Shown: positions 41,579 through 50,946 of the stretch, in pieces
How positions within the stretch are numbered: the stretch's first letter is position 1
Layout: every line of letters starts with the position of its first letter
Source: CAZTAO01 sp964611645
GTDB lineage: Bacteria > Armatimonadota > UBA5829
DNA: 64,000 bases
Assembly: GCA_964611645.1 (NCBI GenBank)
Contig: CAZTAO010000022.1
Location: 7,977-71,976, forward strand
Direction: 5' to 3'
Program-made: the position numbers and the translations under genes
The notes under the pieces: generated by a model
Database searches by the model: none
What the model was told of the DNA's origin: nothing
The model's input: the letters and a program-made list of their open reading frames with translations, nothing else

Positions 41579-44575
41579 CTACAGATACAACGCCACTCCG
41601 CCCAGCCCGAAGTCGAAGAACTCGTAGGTCTTCTTGAGGCGATCCAGGGCTACAAACTCGCCCGGTCCGACCCAGGGGCTGCCTTTGATGTTGGCGATTC
41701 TGTTGGGGCCGAAGCAGTTGACCAGCGTTGTCACCAACTCGATCTCAATGGTGTTGATCCCCTGGTCCAGCAGGCCGGTCACGTCCGCAACAAACGGCGC
41801 CCATCGGAGGGTTCCGGCGGGCTTGCCGTTGACTCTTATCTCCGCGCATGCGCACTCGGCTTCCACAAGCCTCAGCAGGGCCTGACCCTCGGGTTTGACC
41901 AGCAGGTCGAACGAGGCGGTCATTTTGATCCTGCCGCAGTAGAACGGGAAGCCCTCGGTGTTGAGGTCGCGGCCGCAGGGCTGGTTGAACTCGGTTATCA
42001 CATACACTCCCGTGTTTCTTTCCACTACCCCGAACTTGCCGCAGATGTAGACTTCCTCAGCCTCGGTAGCCTTGTGCTCCCGCCAGTTCTCCGCGGCTAT
42101 ATGGCAGCCGGGGCTGGTGATGTTGTTCACCTTCTTGCCGGAGATGACCAGAGTGTTCCAGCCGGCCTTGATCCTGGGCAGAACAACCCGGGTGAAGTTG
42201 ATGTCTTTCCAACTCTTGGCCGGGTCGAACGCCCCAAGCTCGCCGCGCTGCTTGGCAGCCTTGAGCGGCGAGCCGTTGAACTCCATCGAGTCCAGGTTCT
42301 CCGCGACTTCGATTGCCGCGAAGCAGCCATCTACGTCCACTTCGGAGTAGAAGCTGTAAGTGGCGCGGAAGGGGGTGCCGTCCGGCGCGGGGTAGAAGTG
42401 CTCGTGCCAGGCTCCGGCAACCGCGCCCTCGTAGACCTGCTTGCCGTCCATCTGGAGGGAGAAGTCGTTGAGCAGGAGGACGTTGTCCTCCATCACTTCG
42501 CACTCGAAGCCGGAGAGTGAGAGGTCGGGAACACCCTCTACTTTTGAGCAGAACGATGCGCCGCTGCCCATCACAACTGGTACAGGCTCAGTCGCGCTCT
42601 GCGCTTCCGGCCCTGCTATGATGAGCAGGCTGCCTGCGGGCCATAGAGTTACCTCGAAAGTACCATCCTGCTGGTTTCGACTCCGCTCAACCAGCGTGTA
42701 CACCGACCCATCAGCCATGTCGAATGCCGCCAGCGGCGACTTGCCGAGGGCGGAGAGGTCGACTATCGCGCGCACTTCGCGCTCCTTGCTGATGTTGGAA
42801 AGAAGCACTCGGGTGGAGTCGCCAACGGTCCTCACGTGTGAATACACGCTGCCCGCGTTGCCTCCGGTGAGCTTGTCGGTTACCTTGACCGGCCCCGGGC
42901 AGTCTTTGCCCGCAAGCTCCACGGCCTGGTCGATATCCATGACCAGCTTCGCATTCTTGATCCGGACCTTGGCGGGGCAGCCGTCGACCAGCGTGGGCAT
43001 TCCGCCGACCACTATCACCTCGCCGCCGGCCTCAGCGAACTCCTGCAGCAGGGCCAGCGTGCTGGATCGCAGGTTGCAGGCGGGCGGCACTATCACGCAC
43101 TTGTAGATCTGAATGCCCACGGCCAGCTTACCGTCTATCATTCTGCCATGGGTCTTCATGAGGGTCTCGCTGCCGTAGTGGTAGTCCAGCTTCTCAGCAG
43201 ACAGCTTGCGGGACAGCGCCTCAAAAGGCTTGTCGAAGACCTGCACGGGCGCGAAGTTGCTCTGCTGCTGAACCGGCGAGAATTCGCACCAGCCACTGGT
43301 GAGCGGATGGATGACCAGAATATCTACCTGTCGCTTGCCCTCGCTGACCGCCGCGCAGAGCCTGCCCTGATAGTCGGCAAACTCCCTCTCATCTTCCCAC
43401 CACGCCTGCTGGTAGAAGAGGTTGGCGGGGTAGTCGCGCTTTCTCTCGCCTCGCATTGAGTAGAGCGAGAGGTGGTGGTTGATGAAAGAGATCCCGAGCG
43501 CGGCCTGCCAGTCGGCAATCCACTTGCGGTGGAAGAAGCTGACCTGCCCTCCCACGCAACCGAACACCTCGCAGAACGCCCTCTCCTTGCCAAGCTGGTC
43601 TACCGCGCTGGTGACCTGTTTGACCGTCACGATCTGGTCCAGATGCAGGCCAAGTTTGTCGATTCCGGGCCAGTGCATGAACTCGTAGTGGCTCATCGCG
43701 TCGCCGCAGTGCGATGTCTGGGAATGGATGTCGTCTTCGGCGAGGAAGTGACCGGTGAGCTTGAGGTTGTTGGCATCGCACCAGTCGTAGTATTGTTTGG
43801 AAAAGCTCTCCCGGAAAAGCTCGGAGGCGGCGGTGTAGAAATCCAACCGAACCTTCTGGTAGCCTTCAAACTCGAAGAATATCTCGGGCAAGTGGTCTTT
43901 GATGTCGTAGCCGTGCATCGTCTTGAAGAATGCCGGCAGGTACTCTGACCACGGCGCGCCCGGCGGCATGCCGTGGTGGAACCTATAGGCAGGCTCATCG
44001 GTGAAGACTCCGGGAATGGCCTTGCCGAAGTGCTTCCCGCAGGCTTTCTTGTACTTCTCGTGAGTGCAATCGAGGAACGCGCGCACCGCCTTGGGGTTCA
44101 TCAGGTCGACATAGCAGGTCTTGTTGAACCACAGACTGCCGAGCGACGCCCTTCGCGCGCACACCAGGTACTCAACGCCGTCATGCTCGAACCGGGTAAG
44201 CACCGAGTCATTGTCGGTCTTCTCGCTCTTCGACAGCAGCACAAGCGTTCGTGAACGGAACGCCTCATCCTGGAGCGGTACTACGCCGCTCGCGTAGCCC
44301 GAGGGCCACTTGTCTTCATCGTAGAGCCAGGCGTAGGTGCCGGTCTTTTCGGCCTCGTCGGCGCAGGCGTTGACCAAGTCCATCCACTCATCGGAGAGGT
44401 ACCCGGTTACCAGGCCCACTCTCGAGTGCATGAAATACGATCCCCAGCCCTTTTCGGCCATCTCACGTATCTGCCGCCGAAGCTCAGGCTCATCAAGCTT
44501 ATCGTTCCAACTCCAGAACGGCGCAGGCCGCATCAGCGGCTTGGGATTCTTCAGGTTTTCCAGATTGTTCGTCAT
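41579..44575 (-). CDS. GH106-like glycoside hydrolase (alpha-L-rhamnosidase-type)
   Basis: A 998-residue protein without a clear signal peptide. The N-terminal barrel has RPAPFWSWNDKLDEPELRRQ, WLYDEDKWPSG, PGVFTDEPAY (a possible catalytic acid) and LTGHFLAEDDIHSQ, features of the GH106 rhamnosidase-related group. A gatekeeper-like domain with CVIVPP..FAEAGGEVIVVGG follows, and then C-terminal jelly-roll domains (AEIRVNGKPAGTLRWAPF, DVTGLLDQGINTIEIEL). A palindromic repeat is inserted in frame and encodes LVERSRNQ. L-rhamnose isomerase at 59883 fits rhamnose release. The assignment is by motif memory, without alignment. Confidence 0.78.
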   Translation of the reverse strand: MTNNLENLKNPKPLMRPAPFWSWNDKLDEPELRRQIREMAEKGWGSYFMHSRVGLVTGYLSDEWMDLVNACADEAEKTGTYAWLYDEDKWPSGYASGVVPLQDEAFRSRTLVLLSKSEKTDNDSVLTRFEHDGVEYLVCARRASLGSLWFNKTCYVDLMNPKAVRAFLDCTHEKYKKACGKHFGKAIPGVFTDEPAYRFHHGMPPGAPWSEYLPAFFKTMHGYDIKDHLPEIFFEFEGYQKVRLDFYTAASELFRESFSKQYYDWCDANNLKLTGHFLAEDDIHSQTSHCGDAMSHYEFMHWPGIDKLGLHLDQIVTVKQVTSAVDQLGKERAFCEVFGCVGGQVSFFHRKWIADWQAALGISFINHHLSLYSMRGERKRDYPANLFYQQAWWEDEREFADYQGRLCAAVSEGKRQVDILVIHPLTSGWCEFSPVQQQSNFAPVQVFDKPFEALSRKLSAEKLDYHYGSETLMKTHGRMIDGKLAVGIQIYKCVIVPPACNLRSSTLALLQEFAEAGGEVIVVGGMPTLVDGCPAKVRIKNAKLVMDIDQAVELAGKDCPGPVKVTDKLTGGNAGSVYSHVRTVGDSTRVLLSNISKEREVRAIVDLSALGKSPLAAFDMADGSVYTLVERSRNQQDGTFEVTLWPAGSLLIIAGPEAQSATEPVPVVMGSGASFCSKVEGVPDLSLSGFECEVMEDNVLLLNDFSLQMDGKQVYEGAVAGAWHEHFYPAPDGTPFRATYSFYSEVDVDGCFAAIEVAENLDSMEFNGSPLKAAKQRGELGAFDPAKSWKDINFTRVVLPRIKAGWNTLVISGKKVNNITSPGCHIAAENWREHKATEAEEVYICGKFGVVERNTGVYVITEFNQPCGRDLNTEGFPFYCGRIKMTASFDLLVKPEGQALLRLVEAECACAEIRVNGKPAGTLRWAPFVADVTGLLDQGINTIEIELVTTLVNCFGPNRIANIKGSPWVGPGEFVALDRLKKTYEFFDFGLGGVALYL
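42671..42694. repeat. Family A palindrome inside a coding sequence
   Basis: The 24-bp element TTTCGACTCCGCTCAA with CTGG/CCAG arms lies wholly within the GH106-like gene. Its length keeps the frame, and read in the gene direction it encodes LVERSRNQ. Confidence 0.85.
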
Positions 44576-46658
44576 AGTTCCTATCCTCTTTCAGAGATTG
44601 CGGATGCGTCCGACGGACGCAGGCTTCTGACAACTGACCCTTCGGCAACACCAGCACTCTCGTCTCCAAACTCGCCAGAGGATTGCCGTAGACCACATCC
44701 TCGCCATCCTGGATCAGGTCTGCAGGTTTGGGCTGTGGGCCTTGCCTTGTGATCTCGACGGCGTCCTTGGCCGTGAGCCCGGGGGCGAACAGGCAGACCT
44801 GCTCCACCGGGTCGAGCGCGGCGTTTACCAGGAGTAGAGCAACCTTTTCTCCGAGATCGTAAGCATATACTCCCAGGAATGGCAATGCCCTTGCGAACGG
44901 ATATTGCTTGGGCGCTCGGTTACTCTCCAGGAACCGCTGGATGAGGTCCTGGCGGATGGCGCTCAGATGGGTGCTGAAGCCTCTGGCGAACCGGCCATAC
45001 GGCAGGATGAATACCCTGTCCTCGTGAATCGCGACGCCCGTGGCGATCTGCTTGCCTGCGGGGTCGTAGACCAGAGACTTGACCTTCGGGCTGCCGGAGT
45101 ATTCTATATCCAGGAAGTCTCCAGCTCCGCACTGCGCGGATATCCGAGCATTCTTCGTGCCCCGACAGATTTCGCCATCCACGAGCGCCTCGTAGGCCTG
45201 GTAGCCGGTGTTATCCAGCCGCCACTCGGCTGACTTGATCCCAGCCAACTCACCCAAGCCCATCTGGTAGAGGGTGTAGGCACCGTCGCCTTCCAGCAAA
45301 ACGTGGTTCTCGGCGAAGAGCTTCTCGATAGCTGGCTTGTCCAGGCTTCTGAAGAACTGGCCCGACACCGCCACGACGTCGTTTGTGGGGAGCGCGTCCA
45401 CGGAGTGCTTTGTGGTCACGCCAAACCCGATGAGCAGGCCGGCCCAGAACTGCTCATCCGGGTACAATTCGGACATGGCGCTACCCTGGGGGGTATGCAG
45501 CGCGTAGGATGACTTCGTGTTTGAGAGAATCTTCACGCCCTGCCGATTGGCGCTGCTCAGGCCCAGTTCGGTCACGGAGTTGAGGTACGGCTTAATCCCG
45601 GCCAAGGGTTCATCGTACCGGTCCCCCGCCCAAATGCCATCAGCCATCATCGGATAGATATTGAATGTCATGCCGCTTGTCCCGATGGCCAGCGCGGACT
45701 CTATCTGGTGCTGCGTGAATGTGCGAGACTTCGAGAACGTGGTGTGCGGGAAGCTCTCAAGCTCGGGGTATATCTCAGTGGACGCGGGAATGCTCGCGGC
45801 GGTCCTGGAGCTGACAACCTCAAAAGCCATCAGGTATTCCCATCCGACTTTGTCTGAATAAGCGGGCAAGTGAATTCTGTCCACCGGCTCGTGGCAACCG
45901 CTCGTGAGGCCGTAGAGTATCGCTGACCAGTCGCGGGCCTCGGCGCAGTGCACGAACGGAGCGCTGCTCATAAGCCCGACCTTGGTGGACGGCGACACGC
46001 TGTGGACCGCGTCCCCGATAACCTTTGCCAGGTCGGCCATAGAGTCACGCGCAACATCCAGCCATATCTTGCGGAAAGGGTGCGGCTCGCCCGGTTGAAG
46101 CATCCCCTTGACGAACTCTTCCCGGGTCAGTTGTCTGCCGGCCAGCCTTGAAAACTCGGCCATATGAAGGTCGCAGAAGCAGCCTCCCCACTCCAGCGGC
46201 GGCCAGTGGTTGTGGAGGCGGAAGTCATCTTCCACCCAGATGGTGTCAGGTTCGATGGAAGCGTACAGCTTGTGCGCCTCGACCGAATACTTGCGCCATT
46301 CCGGGCAAAGCGGGCAGGCGACAGCCTCGGCCTTGGTGCCGTTAGGGTCGACCATCGTGTGGAAGTTCTGCCCAGGCCATAGCTTGCGCCCGCGGTCGGC
46401 ATGCAGGGTGGTTATCCAGGGGTTGATAGATGTGGTGATACCCAGCGGAGTCAGAATCTTCTTGGCCCGCGCGATCAGCTCTACCCACGGCACAATCTTA
46501 TCTATAGGCAGGTGCCCCTGGCAGAGCTCTTCCGGCGCGACGAAGAACATGACATCGTCGATCTTGGCCTGTCCACAGAACTCGACCAGCTTCGCCAGCT
46601 TCTCTTCTTCCTGAAAACCCGGCTCAACACAGAAACGCAGAATGTACTTATACAACAA
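44499..46658 (-). CDS. Glycoside-hydrolase-like TIM-barrel protein
   Basis: A 719-residue protein apparently starting at a TTG (46658). The N-terminal part (FCGQAKIDDVMFFVAPEE, GITTSINPWITTLHADRG, DTIWVEDDFRLHNH) reads as a barrel with acidic residues at strand ends. A middle domain follows (ILSNTKSSYALHTPQG, FWAGLLIGFGVTT, VVAVSGQFFRSLDKPAIEKLFAENH) like the GATase-type domain of GH42-like enzymes, then a beta-rich end. The substrate is unknown. Its 3' end runs 77 bp into the GH106-like gene, where the last 25 codons look non-natural. Confidence 0.7.
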   Translation of the reverse strand: MLYKYILRFCVEPGFQEEEKLAKLVEFCGQAKIDDVMFFVAPEELCQGHLPIDKIVPWVELIARAKKILTPLGITTSINPWITTLHADRGRKLWPGQNFHTMVDPNGTKAEAVACPLCPEWRKYSVEAHKLYASIEPDTIWVEDDFRLHNHWPPLEWGGCFCDLHMAEFSRLAGRQLTREEFVKGMLQPGEPHPFRKIWLDVARDSMADLAKVIGDAVHSVSPSTKVGLMSSAPFVHCAEARDWSAILYGLTSGCHEPVDRIHLPAYSDKVGWEYLMAFEVVSSRTAASIPASTEIYPELESFPHTTFSKSRTFTQHQIESALAIGTSGMTFNIYPMMADGIWAGDRYDEPLAGIKPYLNSVTELGLSSANRQGVKILSNTKSSYALHTPQGSAMSELYPDEQFWAGLLIGFGVTTKHSVDALPTNDVVAVSGQFFRSLDKPAIEKLFAENHVLLEGDGAYTLYQMGLGELAGIKSAEWRLDNTGYQAYEALVDGEICRGTKNARISAQCGAGDFLDIEYSGSPKVKSLVYDPAGKQIATGVAIHEDRVFILPYGRFARGFSTHLSAIRQDLIQRFLESNRAPKQYPFARALPFLGVYAYDLGEKVALLLVNAALDPVEQVCLFAPGLTAKDAVEITRQGPQPKPADLIQDGEDVVYGNPLASLETRVLVLPKGQLSEACVRRTHPQSLKEDRNYDEQSGKPEESQAADAACAVLELER

Positions 46659-46709
46659 TTAGATACCCCCATGGTGTTGATCTATTCTCTGTAGAGACTC
46701 TATGTAGAT

Positions 46710-46834
46710 GGTCAGGGACATGCTGTCCCTGACCCACTTCCCCGGGCATGCTGCCCGTATACACACCTGCCTGTCCAGATGGCGGACGGACAACATGTCC
46801 GGGCAATTAGGTCGAGGATAACATATCCTCGACC
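46710..46834. repeat. Cluster of four hairpins with CATGCTG-like centres
   Basis: GGTCAGGGACATGCTGTCCC then TGACC (46710-46734), CGGGCATGCTGCCCG (46743-46757), GGACAACATGTCC (46788-46800), and GGTCGAGGATAACATATCC then TCGACC (46810-46834). Each has a short stem around a CATGCTG, CAACATG or TAACATA core. Confidence 0.8.
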
Positions 46835-46873
46835 ATCAGAGACCATCTATCCTAGGCCATCAGGATTGGCTCG

Positions 46874-47611
46874 TTACCTGCCAGACTTCTGTGCCAGGCA
46901 TGTCTGGTATATGTTCACCAGAGCCTCGCAGTAGGAACCGGTGTGGTTGTAGTATCCGATCCGCTCAAATAGCGGTCTTGCTATCCGTTCGGCTATGTCC
47001 TCTCTCACATCCTCCGGCAGCTCTGCTTGCCTCTCAACAAATCGCCGTAGCGCTTCCATCTCCTGAGGCCCGAGCGGCGGGATATCCAGGGGGGAGTCGG
47101 GCTGGAAGCTCAGTTCCGGGGACTGTGCGGGCTCCAGCTTCGGCTGCACTCTGCGCTCCCGGACCACTATTGTGCCCCCCGCCAAATCGCCCAGTCTCTT
47201 GCTGTTCGACGTAAAGACCATACTCACCAGGCCGACCCCATAGAGCGACGGCAGAAAGTCGATCACGCGGAAGAGGTTTCTGATGACAACCGCCGATGTG
47301 TCCACCGGCAGGCCCTCCTCACGCACCACGCGAAGGCCCAGCAGTCGCTTGCCGGGGGACTGGCCGTTCCATATAGTCTCAAAGAACATCGAGTAGCCGA
47401 CATTGATGAGGAACCACCCTGTTATGGCCGCTGTGAGGGCAAAGGTTCCGGATAGAGTGACCGATATGTAGACCAGATACACCAATAGAGCATACATGAG
47501 CGCCTGGATGAGCAGGTCGATCATCGCCGCGCCTCCGCGCGAGCCCGCGCCCGCGATCTGATACTCGATGGTCACATTCTCCGGGGTTGTGATTGTGAAT
47601 GTCCTTGCCAC
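46874..47611 (-). CDS. RDD-family membrane protein
   Basis: About 245 residues. After a short N-terminal strand (VTIEYQIAGAGSRGGAAMIDLLI, with the Arg and Asp of the RDD pattern) come three to four helices, then GQSPGKRLLGLRVV and RNLFRVIDFLPSLYGVG, the hallmark RDD segments. A cytoplasmic C-terminal domain is helical and charged. I place the start at a GTG at 47611, one base after the flippase stop and ten bases after AGGAG. RDD proteins may be transporters or accessory membrane proteins; the role is unknown. Confidence 0.85.
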   Translation of the reverse strand: MARTFTITTPENVTIEYQIAGAGSRGGAAMIDLLIQALMYALLVYLVYISVTLSGTFALTAAITGWFLINVGYSMFFETIWNGQSPGKRLLGLRVVREEGLPVDTSAVVIRNLFRVIDFLPSLYGVGLVSMVFTSNSKRLGDLAGGTIVVRERRVQPKLEPAQSPELSFQPDSPLDIPPLGPQEMEALRRFVERQAELPEDVREDIAERIARPLFERIGYYNHTGSYCEALVNIYQTCLAQKSGR

Positions 47612-47612
47612 T

Positions 47613-49106
47613 CTATGGTATCTCCTCTTGTTCGGCATCCGGCCCCAGCCGCCCAAATCGCGCCCGAACCCTGCTCCAGCCGCCCAGTTCTCTCCAGAAC
47701 ACCCGCACCGTGTATCCGCCGAACGCAAGACCCAAGGCCAGCGACACGACCGTCCGCCAGCCTTCCAGGCCAAGCGCGGGTAGGCTTCTCACCAACGCGC
47801 CGGCGACTACAGCGGCTCCGAGGTACCACAGACTCCTGGGGTCAAGTGTGAGGCCAAGACTGCGGTGGGCGACCAGGTAGACTACGATGGAATACACTAT
47901 ATAGGATACCAGAAATGCCATTCCCAGTCCTTCTACTCCATAGAGCGCCATTCCAACGTAGCTTGCCGCCAGGGTCACCACCCCAAGCACGGACTCTATC
48001 AGCAGATACTTCGCGCTGCTCAGACATGCCACTATGGCGTAGGACATAGTCCAACTGCCGAACCGGAACAGATCTCCCAGAAGCTGCCACTCGAGTATCC
48101 TGGTGGCGGGTGCAAATTCACGGGAGTACAGAATCGGGATGACATACGGCACGGCCGCAAGCGCAACCAGTATCACAGGCGCCGTAATCAGCAGCACCAG
48201 CCTCTGCTGCTCGTGAACGCATTGCCGCAGTTCCTCCGGCTTGCCCTTCAGCGCGGAGATCCGAGGGTAATAGTCCTGAGACATTGAGACCAGTATGATG
48301 CCAAGGTAGGTGGCGGCAATGTTGGTAGCCGCCCTGAAGAAGCCCACCTCCATCATCCCCAGCCTGTGATTGACCAGAATGGGCAGCAGATACTGCACCC
48401 CGGTCCCAACCAGCAGCGCGAGAACGTACGGTCCGCCGAAGCGCAACAGGCGCTCGACGGTGGCGCGGATGCGTTCGCGGGTAAGTCCGGCGGCAGCTTT
48501 GGGCACTTCCTTGTAGAGATAGATTCGCGTGATCGTCCAGCCGGCGCAGGAATCGAGCACAATCGCCCACGGAATCGCTTTCGCACCATAGAGCCACAGC
48601 GCTCCGACCAAGAGCACGGTACTTGCGATCTTGCTGTAGACCATGATCTTGGCCAGAGCCCCGACCCGGTGGTAGGCATTGATGGTGCTGGACTGGACTC
48701 CGTTATGCAGTGTAAAGAATAGGGCTATGGCTACCGGGACAAGCAGCATGTCCATCCCCGGCTTGCCGAACACTGCTCTGCTGATAGGACCGTGAAGGAG
48801 CAAAAGCACCACGCAGGCGACAGCGAAGGCGGATAGCATTATCAGTTCCGCGGCTTTGCGGACCGAACTCACCTCCACCTCGTCCTGCTCTGCCAGGGCT
48901 TGCGCGCCCATCCTCACCAGGCCGGTGGCCACGCCGAATCCACAGATTATGCCAAGCAGACCCAGTGGAGCGGATACAAGGCTGAATAAGCCCACTCCGC
49001 CGGGACCGGCGAAGACCGCCCACGCCTTTGCGGAGACGAGCTGGATGAAGATGGTTATCAGCGAACTGCTGCCCAGTATCGCGCTGGCTTTGATTATCGA
49101 TTTCAA
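47613..49106 (-). CDS. Polysaccharide flippase (Wzx/MATE-like)
   Basis: A 497-residue protein with about 14 helices of the MOP exporter superfamily. It flips lipid-linked oligosaccharide or O-antigen units across the inner membrane. The typical start is IIKASAILGSSSLITIFIQLVSAK, with FRAATNIAATYLGIILVSMSQDYYPRIS and a C-terminal helix pair. The start is a TTG overlapping the upstream phosphoribosyltransferase stop (TTGA). It may serve the GT-C glycosyltransferase or DUF2298 protein elsewhere in the window, but no polymer cluster is adjacent. Confidence 0.88.
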   Translation of the reverse strand: MKSIIKASAILGSSSLITIFIQLVSAKAWAVFAGPGGVGLFSLVSAPLGLLGIICGFGVATGLVRMGAQALAEQDEVEVSSVRKAAELIMLSAFAVACVVLLLLHGPISRAVFGKPGMDMLLVPVAIALFFTLHNGVQSSTINAYHRVGALAKIMVYSKIASTVLLVGALWLYGAKAIPWAIVLDSCAGWTITRIYLYKEVPKAAAGLTRERIRATVERLLRFGGPYVLALLVGTGVQYLLPILVNHRLGMMEVGFFRAATNIAATYLGIILVSMSQDYYPRISALKGKPEELRQCVHEQQRLVLLITAPVILVALAAVPYVIPILYSREFAPATRILEWQLLGDLFRFGSWTMSYAIVACLSSAKYLLIESVLGVVTLAASYVGMALYGVEGLGMAFLVSYIVYSIVVYLVAHRSLGLTLDPRSLWYLGAAVVAGALVRSLPALGLEGWRTVVSLALGLAFGGYTVRVFWRELGGWSRVRARFGRLGPDAEQEEIP

Positions 49107-49780
49107 GTAGTTGGCCCGTCTCCCCAGGACTTCGCTTTACGCAGAAGCTCCAGAACCTCAGTATCGGATGTCTGCCCGAACCGGACATACCAGTTGCCGA
49201 CCGCATAGAACGGCGACGGCGTGCGCAGAACCAGGAACATGTCGGTAAGGCGCGTGAATTCGCTCACCACATCTTCCGGAGCCACGGGCACCGCCAAGCC
49301 GACTTCCTTCGCGCCGATCTCCCGCAGCGAACGAATCGCCGCCCTGAGAGTGTAACCTGTTGCGATGCCGTCGTCAACTACGAGCACGGTCTTATCCGAA
49401 ACATCCGGGGGTTCGGCAGTCCCACGATATGCCAGGAGCCGCCTGTCGGCCTCAAGAGCCTGCCGGTGCGCCTCGGCCTGGATGTAGGCGTCGTTCACGC
49501 GCAGCATCGATATAGAGGAGGAGTCCAGCATCGGCTGCCTGCTTCCCCAACTGGCCACCGCGCCGATTGCGAGCTCTTCCTGGCCGGGCGCGCCAATCTT
49601 GCGGGGCACTACTACATCCAGCGTGGAACCCAGCATCCTGGCAACCTCGTAAGCCACCTCAACCCCGCCCCTGGGAACTCCGAACACAATGTCCGGCCTG
49701 TAGCGCTGAGCCGCTAACTTCTCCCCAAGCAACTGGCCCGCCTGGGAGCGATCCGCGAATGCGTCGAAGCGATCGTACAT
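49103..49780 (-). CDS. Phosphoribosyltransferase-family protein
   Basis: A 225-residue type I PRTase-fold protein of the group often annotated phosphoribosyltransferase with unknown substrate. The PRPP loop is KTVLVVDDGIATGYTLRAAI. FGVPRGGVEVAYEVA and VVVPRKIGAPGQEELAIGAV are the subgroup signatures, and the latter carries the flexible-loop region. I choose the ATG at 49780 behind AGAGGTG. It overlaps the flippase start by four bases, so the three genes (PRTase, flippase, RDD) form one operon. Confidence 0.88.
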   Translation of the reverse strand: MYDRFDAFADRSQAGQLLGEKLAAQRYRPDIVFGVPRGGVEVAYEVARMLGSTLDVVVPRKIGAPGQEELAIGAVASWGSRQPMLDSSSISMLRVNDAYIQAEAHRQALEADRRLLAYRGTAEPPDVSDKTVLVVDDGIATGYTLRAAIRSLREIGAKEVGLAVPVAPEDVVSEFTRLTDMFLVLRTPSPFYAVGNWYVRFGQTSDTEVLELLRKAKSWGDGPTT

Positions 49781-49835
49781 AGTATCACCTCTGTTTTTCA
49801 CATTCTACCCGCTGACCGGTCTTTCCTGCGGGTAA

Positions 49836-49844
49836 TGGTATAAT
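49836..49844 (+). promoter_or_regulatory. Extended -10 promoter upstream of amrB
   Basis: TGGTATAAT, with TATAAT at 49839-49844. The transcript would run through the family C palindromes into the MEMO gene at 50037. No clear -35 is seen. Confidence 0.45.
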
Positions 49845-49862
49845 GGCGCGGATTCGAGTTGC

Positions 49863-50000
49863 GGTGTTTCGGGACTTGAGCGGAGCGGAAGTCCCGAAAC
49901 GAGACTGTGTGACGTGGGATAGTTTCGGGATTTCCGGAGCGGTTGAGAGGTGCGTGGCACAAGTCCAGGCAAGCGGGCGCTCCTCAAATCCCGAAACACC
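49863..50000. repeat. Two family C palindromes in the amrB leader
   Basis: The first, 49863-49900, has arms GTTTCGGGACTT/AAGTCCCGAAAC. The second, 49923-50000, has arms GTTTCGGGATTT/AAATCCCGAAAC with a longer interior. Both lie between the -10 box and the start codon. Confidence 0.85.
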
Positions 50001-50036
50001 GTTGTTTGGCAATGCGTGTGATATGGAGGTGTAATT

Positions 50037-50894
50037 ATGGTTCGCAGGGCGGTTGTGGCGGGATCGTTTTATGAGGATAGCAAGTCGGGGCTGATTGCGT
50101 CTATTGAGGGGTGTTTTATGCACGAGCTTGGGCCAGGCATACTGCCTCAGATCAAGGCGGAGCGCCGTGGCGATCTGCTTGGGCTGGTTTCGCCTCACGC
50201 GGGGTTCATGTACTCCGGCATGGGGGCTGCTCACGCCTACTTCAGGCTCGCGCAGGACGGGATACCGGATGTGATAGTGCTGCTCGGTCCAAACCATCGG
50301 GGAATAGGAGCGCCGGTTGCGGTCAGCCCGCACGATACCTGGCAAACCCCGCTGGGCGACCTCGAAGTGGACAAGCAGGTAGCCGACGCCATCATCGAGC
50401 AGTCTCTTCACGCCTCAGCGGACGCCACCGCTCACTCGATGGAGCACTCCATCGAGGTCCAACTGCCGTTCATCCAGTTCATCTCCGGAAGTTCTTCCAA
50501 GATAGTGCCGATTTGTATTGCTCACCTGGCTTTGAGGGATGCGCAGGAACTGGCTGAGGACCTTGGCATAGCTATCGCGCGAGCGATTGGCGGCAAGTCG
50601 GCCGTGATTGTGGCAAGCACGGACTTCACCCACTACGAGTCCGCCGATTCGGCCCGGAAGAAAGACAAAACGCCCATCGAACGCATCATAGACCTCGATA
50701 GCGAGGGGCTGGTCGCTGACGTCTACAAAGAGGACATCAGCATGTGCGGGGTAGTAGGCGCGGCGGTGATGGTCAGCGCATGCTCGCACCTCGGCGCAAC
50801 CAAGGCAGAGCTGCTCAAGTACTACTCGTCAGGAGACCTAACGGGGGACAAGAAGCAGGTTGTGGGGTATGGGGCGATGGCGGTGAGCGTTTGA
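50037..50894 (+). CDS. amrB: MEMO1-family protein (AmmeMemoRadiSam system protein B)
   Basis: A 285-residue protein of the MEMO family, distantly related to extradiol dioxygenases. RRAVVAGSFYEDS, LVSPHAGFMYSG with His, LLGPNHRGIG, MEHSIEVQLPFIQ and VIVASTDFTHYE are the conserved metal-site blocks. In many bacteria it occurs beside an AMMECR1 protein and a radical SAM enzyme, but neither is adjacent here. GGAGG precedes the ATG by eight bases. Function is unresolved in bacteria to my knowledge. Confidence 0.92.
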   Translation: MVRRAVVAGSFYEDSKSGLIASIEGCFMHELGPGILPQIKAERRGDLLGLVSPHAGFMYSGMGAAHAYFRLAQDGIPDVIVLLGPNHRGIGAPVAVSPHDTWQTPLGDLEVDKQVADAIIEQSLHASADATAHSMEHSIEVQLPFIQFISGSSSKIVPICIAHLALRDAQELAEDLGIAIARAIGGKSAVIVASTDFTHYESADSARKKDKTPIERIIDLDSEGLVADVYKEDISMCGVVGAAVMVSACSHLGATKAELLKYYSSGDLTGDKKQVVGYGAMAVSV

Positions 50895-50940
50895 ATCGCG
50901 AAGGACGCGAAGAAGCACGGTTTCGCGCCCTTCGCGATTC
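50893..50940. repeat. GAATCGCGAAGG palindrome after amrB
   Basis: GAATCGCGAAGGACGCGAA pairs with TTTCGCGCCCTTCGCGATTC with one mismatch and a nine-base loop. It starts in the amrB stop and ends seven bases before the convergent SDR stop. Confidence 0.8.
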
Positions 50941-50946
50941 AGAGAC

